From contig OX485804.1 in assembly GCA_950295325.1 (NCBI GenBank), positions 39,682,001 to 39,730,428 of the forward strand: 48,428 nucleotides of DNA, read 5' to 3'. The DNA is from Polytrichum commune (Eukaryota > Streptophyta > Polytrichopsida > Polytrichales > Polytrichaceae). A model generated the notes under the pieces. The model was not told where the DNA came from. It did not search any database and saw nothing but the letters and a program-made list of their open reading frames with translations. The position numbers were made by a program, and so were the translations under genes. Below, piece by piece: positions 23,971-35,099 of this stretch (its first letter is position 1; every line of letters begins with the position of its first letter).

Positions 23971-24335
23971 CACGTGGGAGCCGGTTTAAGAGGTAGGGCA
24001 AGGTAGTAATGGTATGTCTCATGGGCTATGATATGACTAAGGCACATAGAGGGTAGATTCATTAAAAATTTACTAAAATGGCATTTCTCTACTATGGGCC
24101 CTTGCCTTCTCCTACCAAACCATTTCTTTTGCCTCTCTCACTGCAAAACCCATTGGACCATGTCAGTGCATTTATTAGGCCTTAATAATTATATTTTGGG
24201 GACCTCGACCTTCATGGTCCCTCTGACATTTTTTTCTTAGTGTAAACCGAAGTTGTCCCGGGACAACTTCAGTAGCCAATCAGCTGCCTTGCAAAGCCAT
24301 GGTCCAACTTCATGGTCCATAGTGTAAACCGACCC
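23971..24335 (-). mobile_element. Family A transposon, truncated copy
   Basis: Reverse complement of 9064 to about 9430. It keeps the terminal repeat (catggtccatagtgtaaacc near 24313-24330), the internal 'gtgtaaaccgaagt' motif, and the segment containing ggaccatgtcagtgcattta. The other half is missing and I found no second terminal repeat upstream. Confidence 0.75.
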
Positions 24336-24717
24336 TGAGACGTAGTTATATTTATTATAGTCCGTTTTCATCCTATGTAGATAGCATTCATTTTATTCAA
24401 TACCATTCCACACAATTTTATTAGGGGATGCACTATAGGCTAGCCAGTCCAAAAGTCCATTTTCCAACGCATGTGATTACCCTAAAAGCCTCCACTACAA
24501 AACACATTTTTAATAAAGTTTAACCCACAAATGTAATCTTTGGCTTGCTTAATCCCAAAATTTAGACCTCAATGTTTACCCTTTATGCTCCAAAGTAATA
24601 TTTAAAGAAAATCTTGACATCCAAACCAAAATTTGGACTTCCAACAGTACATTTCATATTCTTTGGGTAACTACACACTTGATGCTTCGAGGCCTACTAG
24701 AAAGTCTCATTTTAAGT

Positions 24718-24736
24718 CCCCCCCCCCCCCCCCCCC
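24718..24736. repeat. 19-nt poly-C tract
   Basis: Nineteen consecutive C residues, the longest single-base G/C run in the window. Confidence 0.95.
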
Positions 24737-24829
24737 ACATGCCTCCCATCCTCTTGTGCCCTTTTTTTAGTGTACTCATAAGCCAAACAAACTTCCCATA
24801 GGAACCATTGTCCATCACATATATTGGTT

Positions 24830-25580
24830 CTCACCAAAAATCTCCATGCACAAAGTCCGAGCACACACAAGTATCTTATGCAACAAAAACAAACGAACTA
24901 GGAAACGAAGGAGCCCACTAGGATAAACCCGTCATCATTCCCCACATACACATTGCTCATGCCACCCCATATTGGCTTGTCAACTGTCCAACAACCACAC
25001 ACAACATAACCATTTGAAACATCCACACATTCATCAATAAAGCACATTGGGAGTGCGAAACAACCCACACCAAAAACAAATTCCCATATATAAACAAATG
25101 GCTATCAAACGACCAAATCAACAACAAATTATCAAGCTACTTATGGACATCCCCATGCATATCCAATGCCCAAATTACACGAACCTTTGAATTCCGCTAC
25201 ACATTATTCTTGAGCAACCATTGGAAAAGACATCTTTTGGCCCCTCACACACCCCAATCTCAACTGCTCACTATGCCTCAAAAATGCCAAAGACACGTTG
25301 TCTCCACCTCCTATCCACATATGAGAATCAACACTTAAAAGACCTTAGAATAGCCCGCCACAACAAAGCAACACAACTCATCTCCCAAACACTACAAACC
25401 AATAAATTAACTAGGTTCTTTACCATTACTTATGCATGATATCACAATGGCACACCACCCGATTCCTCAATTCCATAATGGGTCATGAAGTGCACTTGCA
25501 CCCATCCATCATGGCAATGCCTCGCAAAACTAAGAGCATACATCCCATGTGAAATAGGAGCCCCCAACCAAGGCTCCCTA
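24830..25580 (+). pseudogene. Second LINE copy: end of RNase H, CCHC motif and start of the endonuclease
   Basis: Translations in shifting frames align with 2340-3060 of the first copy. KVRAHT and GNEGAH match KVKAHI and GNEQAD, NKFPYINKWLSND matches NQFPNISKWTTN, and CSLC...HLL...ARHNKAT matches CSIC...HVL...KRHNKAV. The frame breaks after CSLC, one zinc-motif Cys reads Tyr, and the PD pair of the nuclease is replaced. This copy is much more eroded than the first. It ends abruptly at about 25580, where an insertion begins. Confidence 0.75.
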
Positions 25581-27657
25581 TAGTTAGTTTTTGCTCTCAC
25601 TTAAATAACCCAAAACCCAGGGTACATACTCTCTAGGAAGACTTAACTGGTGTCTATTACAGGCATTTGTCACTTCATAGTTCCTTAATTAGACCAAAGG
25701 GTTGCTATCTTCACTCTAAAACATGACTGGTATGTCTTTCACTCTCTTTCTCTCTTGGTTTCCTCTCACTGTATCTCATTCAGTAGGGTATGTGTGTCAG
25801 TCTCAGTAATAACCATCTCGTCATGAGATTTTGTAGAACAATAGTCAAGAGAGAACAATAGTCTTTGAGTAACACAATTGTCTTTTGGTAACCATTGGCC
25901 AATGCATCTTCAATTCAAAACAACTCCTTCATTAATTGGTCAATGTTAATTCCAATACAATACGAATTGTTTATTCCTTAATTCCATATTTAATCATTAC
26001 TCACAACTTATGCAATTAACAAAGCTTAACAGTCAAGCTATAGTCTTGGTCGCCCTGCACAACCTGCAATAACAACAACCAGGGTAACACCCAAGACAAT
26101 AGTTGAAAGGATTAAATCGCATTCCATACTCAAAGATCTCTCCTCTTGACTTATTATCAATTATAAATTTGATTAAGATGAGATTAACTTATGCCTAGAT
26201 CCCCTTTATAACCCAAAGTTAATCTTATTTAACTTACACTTAATCTCTCTTGCAATCCTTCCTCTCTCTCTCTCTAATCAACTGATCAGAAGTGATTTCT
26301 CATCACTTCAGTTGATTGAGATTCCCTCTTAAATTCCATTATTCCCAATTAAAACACTAACAACCTAAGTTCAGATTTCAACTATTTTCTCTTACGGCTG
26401 AACTATATTCATTGCATCTCTTCCTTCCTTCCTCAGGTTAACAATAATCATTCCACACAATGGCCTGCCTCATGGCCTCTCGGCTTCCTATCAACCTACA
26501 GGGAGTATCACTATAGCCAATAGTTACACGATACCACAGTGGACGCTCGGCTGACTCTTGGCCTTCTGTGGGGCCCTCTCGCTCTTCCCCTTCTATCTCT
26601 CTCATAGACCCTCTCAGTGTGATCATAGTTTCCTTTTACTTTACTCTCTTCAATCTCAACACTCTCGGCTAAGGATTTTATTTCACTCCTCTTGTGATTA
26701 CACTATGTCCATAGTTTCACTATCCTCTTACCCTCAGGGCTTTGTACTTCACTCGCTTATCTCTCAGACTAAACAAATTTCTCTCTCCACCACAGGCAGA
26801 TCACTTATCTCTCAATCTCTCGATTCAGGTTCGCATCTACACTCATCCATTTCCTCTTTTACTCTCACACTACTCTATGTAGCGTGCACTTAGTCCATTC
26901 CATTCAGGCTTCCAATTTCGATCACTTGCCACGGACAATTGTGTTTTACAGGAATTTCATCAATTTCGGTTCACACTATGTTTCCCCTACTCGTACTCCA
27001 CTTCTCATTTATTATGCACATCCTCACAGTCTATCTTTCTCTCCAGGAAAGGTTGTTTCAACAATGATCGCACATTTCATATCTCACATTGCTTGCTCAA
27101 TCAGACAATAGTTACACAATTCTCCTCTTCACTCACTCGCAATTTCCGCTCTTATAATTCTCCCTCTGGTTCCTTGTAAACTTATTCCTTTTCTCCTACT
27201 CTCTTATTCTCGATCAATCAATATTGCATTCACAGAAGATAGTTATCCAATTTCATGTACATTCACAACAAGTAAACTATTTGACAAGGCTTCGGCCATT
27301 CAGTGTCAACAACCATCTCAAACATAGTAAACATAAACAGGGGCTGGCAATTCGGCAATCACTGCCTTGACTACTCAGTTTTCCCGAAAATAGTTTAACT
27401 ATTAGCCTCGCACCATCAGTGTCGAGGGAGACAAGACTATTGTTTGTACAATTCGCTCAAAAACTATCTGAGTAATGTCTGGCTTGTCCTTCCTCGCCAG
27501 CCCTCTTACGGAGGCGAGGAGAAGACGATAGTTACTATAACTACCTAAGGCCTCCTATGGCCGTGACCATAGTTGTAACTTCCTCCTAGCCTATAGTTCA
27601 ACTATGTTCATTGGTTTGGATGGACTTCATCCTTGCCTTTACTATCCGTCTATAGTT
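25578..27657. mobile_element. 2-kb insertion splitting the second LINE copy
   Basis: LINE homology stops near 25580 and resumes near 27665. CTATAGTT is present at both junctions (25578-25585 and 27650-27657), the right length for a hAT-type 8-bp target duplication. However, the same motif and its inverse AACTATAG recur near the right end (about 27390, 27540, 27565, 27591), so it may instead be part of subterminal repeats. The interior is C/T-rich, has a hairpin at 26276-26317 (aatcaactga and tcagttgatt arms) and holds no recognisable transposase. Confidence 0.5.
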
Positions 27658-27664
27658 GAACTAT

Positions 27665-28018
27665 TTGGCCAAAAAATGTGGCTTACACTCCCTCTCCATC
27701 ACCCCTTCCCATTCCATCACATTCCAACTCATAGAATTTACGTACTACCGTGCCAAATTTCCCAAACATGCATGTGAATACAAACACCACAAATATCACC
27801 CGCTTGTAGCCATAATCCAAAATGATGGTTGGAAAGTAAACCCACTCATCACCATCATGACCAGAGTTAGAGGTGCCATACACAAACACTCCATCGAAAA
27901 ACTCAACAAACTCCTCATCCCAAAAATTCCGTTAAATAATTTCATGAAAATAATATACCAAAAATGCCACAAAATACATCACATGCCTTGTATTAAACAA
28001 AAACCAATTAGTCAATAA
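27665..28018 (+). pseudogene. Second LINE copy: end of the restriction-like endonuclease domain
   Basis: An open frame matches the C-terminus of the first copy. FQLIEFTYYRAKFP corresponds to VQFIEFTYCNDRFP, EYKHHKYHPL to NKIQKYQPL, and DGWKVNPLITI...RG to LGWKVDPLIVI...RG. The Glu and Lys positions of the nuclease core are kept here even though the PD part upstream was lost. It ends at a TAA near the same place as in the first copy. Conservation of this block in a broken copy shows it is a real protein domain of the element. Confidence 0.8.
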
Positions 28019-28926
28019 AGAAGCCCCAGTCCCCCCCCCCACCCTAACAACTATATAGACAAGACTCTTGCTATCATACCAAATCCTACCACCCCCTGAG
28101 CCCACCGTCTGAAAGGATGGCATAGCACCTTCTACTACATCATGGTGACCCATGGTCAATATATGGCTAACGGGCTCGCATTCATGTTGGTGTAAACAAC
28201 AAAGATTTTCTTTTCTTGTCATGTAAGTATTGTTTGTCCCAACTCTTGGATTATTGAGTTCATTAGAAAGTGCATTGATGAGAGAACTAGGAACAATGGT
28301 CATTTGCCCCAATTTACCTTATCACATGCTTTTGCCTCGAATCAAGCTACACTAAATATTTTAGCTAGTGTGACATTCAAATCGGTGTGCCATGTCAAGT
28401 AGAGTCTACGCATTGACGGTTTAAGTTCACGAGAATGTCAACTTTTGGTGCAATTAAGCAAGTATCTTTCATGCAAGATTGGTGTAGGGAGAAATGAATC
28501 GACCTCACATGCATTGACCAGCTGCACAAAACAAGGAAGAAAAGACAACTCCCCTTCACATGAATTGAAAACTTCGATCTATGAATAAAAGAATGCTCCC
28601 ATTCAATGTTGTCCAGTAAGAGTATGTGAATAATCCTGCATTGTCAATTTCTAACTTCCACCCAGTGTTTGCAAAGGCAGTATCATCGTCCCTTACCGTC
28701 TCCGTGAAAGGGAAATCCCATATAAAAGTAGTCCGTCCAAATTAAGAAAGGTGAGAAGGTCTTGTCAAATCCCAACACCCGGTGCTCACTGCTTATCCTT
28801 TTTTGAGGAGATGACTCTCCTGTGTCAATCAACATGAAAGCAACAGTGCACCTACTATACCTGAAGTACTTCTGCACGTACACACAGAAAAGTTGAGCAT
28901 TGAAGGCGAAAGTGCAGCCTCAGGAC
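28019..28926. other. Intergenic, no gene recognised
   Basis: Begins with the former LINE 3' flank and a 10-nt poly-C at 28031-28040. No frame or motif supports a gene. Confidence 0.45.
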
Positions 28927-29787
28927 ACACACTGTTCTTTTGACAGAAAACCCAAGATCGATGAAGCACCAAATCAAATGACTATTTTACGTGCGAAATT
29001 GGTGCACGTGCCATGCTAAGGTAAGGTATGTGGGTGTCGTTTGGTTCGATCTTCATGTTCTCCAACTTATGTTGGTTCAATTAACACAACAAAACTTTGG
29101 ATCGCAAATCTATGATGAAACATATGCAAAAATCGGATTGAAAATCAGACCTTCCCTTGGTTAGTTATGGTTATCGGAGGTGCATGTGTTGTTCGTTTCT
29201 TAGTTGTCACACACTGTTCTTTCAACGGAAACACACGACAAAACCAGGGAAGCACAAAATCAATGACTTCTTTGTGTGAAAAATTGGTGCATGTGCCATG
29301 GGTGAGGTTAAGGTAAGGTATGTGGGTGTCATTTGGTTCATTTTTCATGTTCTCCAACTTATGCCGATTCGATTAACACAACAAAACTTTGGATTGCGAA
29401 TCTACGATGAAACATATGCAAACATCGGATTGAAAATCATACCTCCCTTTAGTTAGTTATGGTCATTGGAAGTGCATGTTTGTTCGTTTCTTGATTGTCT
29501 CACACTGTTCTTTTGATGGAAACACATGACAAAGATCAATGAAGCACAAAATCAAATGACTACTTTACGTGCAAAATTGGTGCACGTGCCATGGTAAAGG
29601 TAAGGTAAGGTATGTGGGTGTCATTTGGTTCGTTTTTCATGCTCTCCAACTTATGATGATTCAAATAACACAACAATACTTTGGATCGCAAATCCACGAT
29701 GAAATATATGCAAGAACTGGATTGAAAATCAAACCATCCCTTAGTTAGTTATGGTTATCGGAAGTGTATGTTTGGTTATTTCTTAAT
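28927..29787 (+). repeat. Three tandem units of about 285 bp
   Basis: Units start with cacactgttctt at about 28928, 29210 and 29501 (periods 282 and 291). Shared segments include gaagcac.aaatca, ttggtgcacgtgccatg, ggtaaggtatgtgggtgtc and acacaacaa.actttggat. A single inverted unit lies at 18120-18431. Satellite-like or a duplicated promoter-like repeat; no coding frame is conserved across units. Confidence 0.9.
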
Positions 29788-30706
29788 TGGATGCATAGGT
29801 CCTCCCAATTGTGTTCACTATCGAATGTAGAGTAGATATTGATATTTGAAGACGTAGTCTGATTTCTTTTAAACGTATGTGTGTTATGATGTTTGGTCTT
29901 TGATCTTCCCCGAATAGCATACCAATTAAGAAAACCAGATTCTTAGGACCAATTCACCTTAACGAGGTACTAACTCAACATGGTCACTAAGTGTCCTTCA
30001 ATTTGCCGGGGGTTGTGTTCATCCAAAACTTGAGCCTCACGAGGGAGTTCCTTTGTTTACTTCATAAAGAAACGTCATAGGAAACAAATGGAAAGTCCAC
30101 TTGCAACATTTATTTTTCAAACAATGACCTTCAAAACTCACATAGCTTTCTAAATTACTAGTGCAAGGTCCATGTGGCAGTTTGTACAATCGAAGCTACA
30201 CCATTTACACCTATTATTGTGCTCCACTATAATTTTGTCATATCACAATAATTTTTGTTAATGTAGTTTTTTTTTCACCCACACCATTTTGCAACTCCCA
30301 TAATCACATGTTCAAAGCCAATAACATGGATCAATAATTTCTACACAAATATCAATGATTATGGCTTGGATAATGTAATATAATATAATACATGAATGTC
30401 ATATAATTCATCAATGCTAAGTTGAAGGAATACCATTGCAACCCACACATCAATTATAGTGGACCATGGTATTTTCTACCCATGCTAATTTTTAGCCACA
30501 ATATTAGTTGTAGAAGGTACAAGTTTTGAATTGGTCTACGAGATTGAAACTAGGTAGTTTAAAAAACTATAGTCCAAAGAGAAAGAAGAAGAAAAAAAAT
30601 TGTATGAATGAGACCAAATTTCTCTACGTTTTTTTCTTTTTCTTTTTCTTTTTCCGTACATCTATTGCTCCGATTGAAGAAAATGTGTTTCATAGTTGAT
30701 TGATTA
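29788..30706. other. Intergenic, no gene recognised
   Basis: AT-rich, with a polypyrimidine run (ttttttctttttctttttc) near 30630-30652. No gene signal. Confidence 0.5.
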
Positions 30707-30824
30707 GGGTGGCTTAAACCCAAGGCCTAAATTCGGATCCCATGAGAACACCGAGGTTAAGCCACTTAATGCTGGAATAGTAATCGGATGGGTGACTTTC
30801 CTAGCACTTGATTTCCGGTGCATC
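30707..30824 (+). rRNA. 5S rRNA-derived sequence (pseudogene or Cassandra-type LTR)
   Basis: The 118-nt stretch is collinear with plant 5S rRNA. Best-kept blocks are GGATCCCATgAGAACaCCG (near 30735), GTTAAGC, and GGATGGGTGAC (near 30786), the intermediate element of the internal pol III promoter. The A-box region (GTTAAGCcacTTaat) and the 3' third are altered, and the terminal stems no longer pair, so a working 5S gene is unlikely. Cassandra TRIM retrotransposons of vascular plants carry a 5S-derived segment in their LTRs, so this may be a solo Cassandra LTR. I see no second copy or primer-binding site nearby. Confidence 0.8.
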
Positions 30825-31650
30825 TATGTTCCACCCAATGATAGTGTGGGGTATCCATGTGGAGTAGATACTTTCAATCAATTATGTGGGAACCAAGGGC
30901 TTGCCCTTGGGGGAGATAGGTGCTAGTATGCTTGTATGTGCCCATTCAAGGTGTTCACCTTTGAAAGAAGGCAATAAGGTCAAGGCACCCATAGTTGAGC
31001 CAAGTCCGTTTAAGCGCTCACTAGGCCACTGCAATGTTGGCATGGATGAGATTTGTTGTTGGTCTATGTTTTTTAAGTGAACGGAGTTAAGGTTTATGTG
31101 GTGCCGGCTTGCGATTGGTTACTCTCATATGAGTTTTGATATATGTTGTAGCCAAGAATTAGCATTTAGATGAGTAATCATGGGTTAACCTATAAGTTGA
31201 TTGTGTGTTCTAGTTATCTTTACCGCTTCAAAATTTGTAGCAATTCCATATTCATGAATTATTTTTTGCATTCTCCTTAATATGTATTTCTCTTTGCAAG
31301 AATAATAATCCCCCACTATTACTCCTCCTAACATATTCTAACTCTCTTATTTTATCGGTTATAGATGCCTCGACCTTAGTCACTAGGGGCCCTCCAATTT
31401 TCGTAGTGCCCATTTTAGGATTACATATAGATTCTAGACCAACTCAAGAATAAGCAACACCATAAATCATGCCCATGGCAACATCATAATCGTCTTTCTT
31501 TCATTCTTTCATAGTCATTTATTTGCATGTGGGGTTGCTTTTAACATGATCAACCTAGTAGGGGAAAAAAAAAAAAAAAACACATTTGATAATACCCAAA
31601 TTATTTTACAAGGATTGACAAATAATATCATGTTTACATTTTGTGTTGAG
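30825..31650. other. Flank of the 5S-like sequence, no gene recognised
   Basis: The 64-codon frame at 30886-31080 has no recognisable motif. A run of about 17 A residues lies near 31564-31580. Confidence 0.45.
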
Positions 31651-32115
31651 AACACTACATGGGCAATTTACAATTAGTATTGCGCAAGACATACAAAATT
31701 GGTGACATTAACGACAATGTTTAGAGTAGTTTTTGCCACGTGAACTCTTCAATTGGGATCATACACCCCAAATCGGTCTAATGAACTTAAACTGAGATGA
31801 ATCAACAACCAACCGATAGGAGGTGAGGTTTTTACACTATTGCCCCCTTGATAGGTGTGTTAGAGACTGTACAATTACCTACATAGCTCTTACGTGGGTC
31901 ATGGGCACTCCTACATACAATGCTCCATCAAAATGAACTACCATGTCCAAATGAGAGGTTGTTGTCAAATTTGCGTAGAATTAGTATTGAGCAAGACAAG
32001 TAGAGTTGGTGACACTGCATACAATATTGTGTGTATATTAGCCAAGCGAACTCCTAAGTTGGGGTCATGTACCCCAAATCAGTCTAACAAACTTAAAACG
32101 AGATGAATCAACAAT
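31651..32115 (+). repeat. Tandem direct repeat with about 307-bp period
   Basis: ttagtattgcgcaagac at 31674 and ttagtattgagcaagac at 31981 begin matching stretches of about 135 bp that run to gagatgaatcaacaa. A further partial direct match (atcaacaacc.accgat... cacctacatagctc) lies at about 33045-33135. Confidence 0.8.
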
Positions 32116-33055
32116 GCCCCTTGCCTAGATCACATCTTCATTCGTCTGGGCTCCGCCCCTCCCACACCTCCTTCAATGCCCGGTTTTTATGCCCACACAT
32201 GCGTGGGAACTCCTCCTTGTTGGGAACCAATGTGACAGTACCCGGTTAGAATTACAAATACTCAAGTTGACATCATTTTCATTATTCCCAAGTTAATCGA
32301 TGCAGTTCCTTCACATGTCAAAGGAGCTTTAATGGCTTAAGTGACCGGGTATTGTCACATTGGTTCCCAATGAGGAAGAGTTTCCACGTAGGTGTGGGCA
32401 ATGAGACTGAGAAGTGAAGGAAGGGGGCGGGAGCTAGGGGGGGCTTAGCCCCCCCCCCCCTTGACATCACTAGTAGAAAACTATGCCAAAACGATTACAA
32501 GTTTTTCATTTTTGTTTGGCGACTACAATTTCAAAACCTTCCAATGGTTTATTACAAGCCCCCGAATTCCTCAAATTTCAATTGGTAAAACCCCAAAAAA
32601 TATGTAGTCGTTGAGCGACTCAGGGCATGCTGGTCAAAAGAATCGCATGGGAAAACGACTGTGGTTCCTTTCCACAATGTTTTCTACGAGTGCGTTGAAG
32701 GAAAGTCGGGCATCTCCTTACTACCGGCGATGTCTATTGGCGATGATTGGATGGTTGACGTGATGATCCCCTATATCGAAAAATCATTGCCAAAGCTTTG
32801 GATATCAACGACATTACGAAATCTTGTTACGGGTCATCAGCTCGACGAGCCCAAATCTCTCAATAAATAATCAAATGTGACGACCTATTGAAATTTGAAA
32901 AAAAAACACACACACACACACACATTAGATATTTCCATAGTTTGAGGTCAACCCCCCCAGGTCCAAATCATGGCTCTGCCCCTGGTGAAGGAGGGGTGAG
33001 ACGGGCTTGGCCCAACCGAACGAAGATGTGATCTAGCCCCAACATCAACAACCGA
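32105..33055. mobile_element. Candidate composite inverted-repeat element
   Basis: 32105-32178 is inverted at about 32985-33055, sharing ctagatcacatcttc. Inside, 32190-32245 and 32344-32400 form a second inverted pair containing tgggaaccaatgtgaca. The region also holds a G7/C12 palindrome (32437-32460), a CACTA-like MITE and an (AC)n tract near 32900-32923. The 69-codon frame at 32661-32870 starts inside the MITE and has no recognisable domain. Confidence 0.5.
32468..32692. mobile_element. CACTA-type (En/Spm-like) non-autonomous element
   Basis: The left end CACTAGTAGAAAAC (32468) is matched by the reverse complement of the right end, CACTCGTAGAAAAC (ending 32692). CACTA followed by RTAGAAAA is the characteristic terminus of plant CACTA elements. 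At 225 bp it is far too short for a transposase. The flanking triplets are CAT and CGT, so the expected 3-bp target duplication is imperfect. Confidence 0.65.
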
Positions 33056-33754
33056 CCGATCATCTAGGAGGCGGGTTTTGAACACACCCTCGGTGCGTGG
33101 GCGCGTTCGGAAACCCTAAACTCCCAAACCGTACGACCATCACCTACATAGCTCAACGGGGTGTTGAATTCATGGGGGTCGAATCCAATCCATCCATCCT
33201 TCCTTGGCTTCCATCGTCACCGAGTTACCATATTCCGAACGAGAGGCTGTTGTCCCATGCGCTTAAAAAAGGACAAGTGGGGGGCGCCACGTTTTCACCC
33301 TTCCGCATAAAGACCCCGAACCTGACTTCATTCCCCACTCGATTCCTCCTCATCGAGCCAGGAGGAGGAGGCCACTGTGTGTACAGGGCTTGGGGCCTGT
33401 ACATTGGCTCTATCCCTTCAATCCTTCCAGTCTGTCTGAATATATACATTAAAAAACCATCACATAACATATATATAGTATAATATATGTATACATATAC
33501 ACCACCATACGGATACGGATACGGTACACAGTGTGCTCGCCAGGGGGTCCACAGGTAGTCCAAGATCCCGTGGAAGACCCCCCCCCCGGAAGACCTCGGG
33601 AAGAGGCCCTTAACTGACTGACTTGAGGGAGCGCATCTGCGTTAATATTGTTATTTGCAGTGTCTGGGGAGCTTTTTGGGCACTATCAGTTGGCTTCTTG
33701 GACTCTAATATCGATTCCGTTTCAAATTCAAAACCCTAGTGTTTCCAAGTCTAG
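33056..33754. other. Moderately GC-rich intergenic stretch, no gene recognised
   Basis: A 128-codon plus-strand frame (33097-33483) overlaps a 112-codon minus-strand frame. Neither shows a domain, and both probably follow from local GC content. A 10-nt poly-C is at 33578-33587. Confidence 0.4.
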
Positions 33755-33794
33755 GGGGGAGGGGAGGGGAGGGGAGGGGAGGGGGGGGGGGGGG
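33755..33794 (+). repeat. (GGGGA)n plus poly-G tract
   Basis: Six Gs, then four GGGG runs separated by single As, then 13 Gs. Five or more consecutive runs of at least four Gs make a strong G-quadruplex-forming sequence. It abuts, and may have overwritten, the left end of the third family A copy. Confidence 0.95.
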
Positions 33795-34369
33795 TTGTTT
33801 ACGCCAGGGGCCGTGAAGTCGGCCCAAGGCCTTGTAAAATTTTGTGATTGGTTGTTGAACTTGTCCCAGGACCACTTCGGTTTACACCAACGAAAAAGAT
33901 GTTAGAGTGATCGTGGAGTTCGAGGTCCCCCCAGACGACATATGTTAAGGTGTACGTTATCCACTGACATGGTCCAATGGGTTTTGCAGAGGGAGGAGCT
34001 GAAGAGGTGCTTTGGTAGAAAACGACAAGGGCCCATGGTAGGAAAATGTTGTATTAATAAGTTCTGAATTATATGTTTTTTTATGGGGAAGAGAATGTGA
34101 AGACGAGAGAAGACAAACGAATGATCAAAATTGTTTTGTTTTTTTGCGTTTTTTAACTACTTTTTATGGGCATATATTAAAAAAAAGTTAGCACACATTC
34201 ACTTTTTGGTGCATGGTCATTCCTCTTGATCCACATTGGGTTTACACCTGGTGAGGGGCCCAAAGGCTTTGTAAATTGATTTCTTAAGAAATCGAACCAT
34301 AAAGTCGGACCATGCGAAAAGGCCCTCGTCCATGGTCCGACTTCATGATCCATGGTGTAAACCGGCCCT
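33785..34369 (+). mobile_element. Family A transposon, copy 3 (internally deleted)
   Basis: The right end (cttcatgatccatggtgtaaaccggccc, ending 34369) and most internal landmarks of 9064-10169 are present: the inner 'cggtttacacca' motif, gacatggtccaatgggtttt, the acttttTggtgcatggtcatt segment. The left end is eroded beside a poly-G run (ttgtttacgcc). At about 585 bp it lacks roughly half of the interior of the full-length copy, including the nested insertion at 9630-9755. Confidence 0.8.
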
Positions 34370-35099
34370 AATTGGTTACAAGTTATGATCTTTCAATTTC
34401 ATTTTTTAATAATATATTTAGAAATTGAGGTATGTTCCATAATGATGGAATCTTGAACTTCAACCGCTCACTTCTCAAACTCAATTGGTTCAATTGTAAC
34501 TACACTATTTTGTCTAATTAATGTGGGTTACCATTCAGAGTTAAGTGTTGCTATAACTTTTAAAACAATGTCATCAATTTTTTACCAACGAATAGTGCCC
34601 ACAACAGGGCCACGTGCCTTACATAGGTACTGTTGGTTCAAATGTATGTTGATATGGAAGAAATTTCAAGTGGCGATAAGGTTTGTGGACCTAACGGTAT
34701 CACTCTTCTTAATTGGACACCTCTATTTGAGTGGTACACGACAAGGCTTGTAGTTGTGAATAGACATAAAATAAAATGTGGTTTACGATGAGATTGGAAT
34801 GTGTGCTTGAACCATATCGAACATTCTAGGTTCAAGATTCACTTCAACAGGGAGGGCCATTGTGAGTACTACAAGCAAACGAGAATCTTCAATTTGACCT
34901 CTTATAGCTTTTGCATGTCCACTCTAAGTTTTGAACTCGATCTCCATGATTTGCAATTGCTAACTGCATGACATAATTCCTTATAAGTTTTCATGGCCAA
35001 TATGCATCGTCTTGGAATGTGGAAGCTCCCTGCTCACAATAGGGAACATTCCCTAGAACAAAATGAAAAATAACACCCATATAGGAAGCTAGGAAAGAG
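34370..35099. other. Intergenic, no gene recognised
   Basis: AT-rich; short frames only, none with recognisable motifs. Confidence 0.45.

Noticed and set aside
30707-30824. Functional 5S rRNA gene
   Set aside because: The terminal stems and the A-box region are altered and it stands alone, not in an array.
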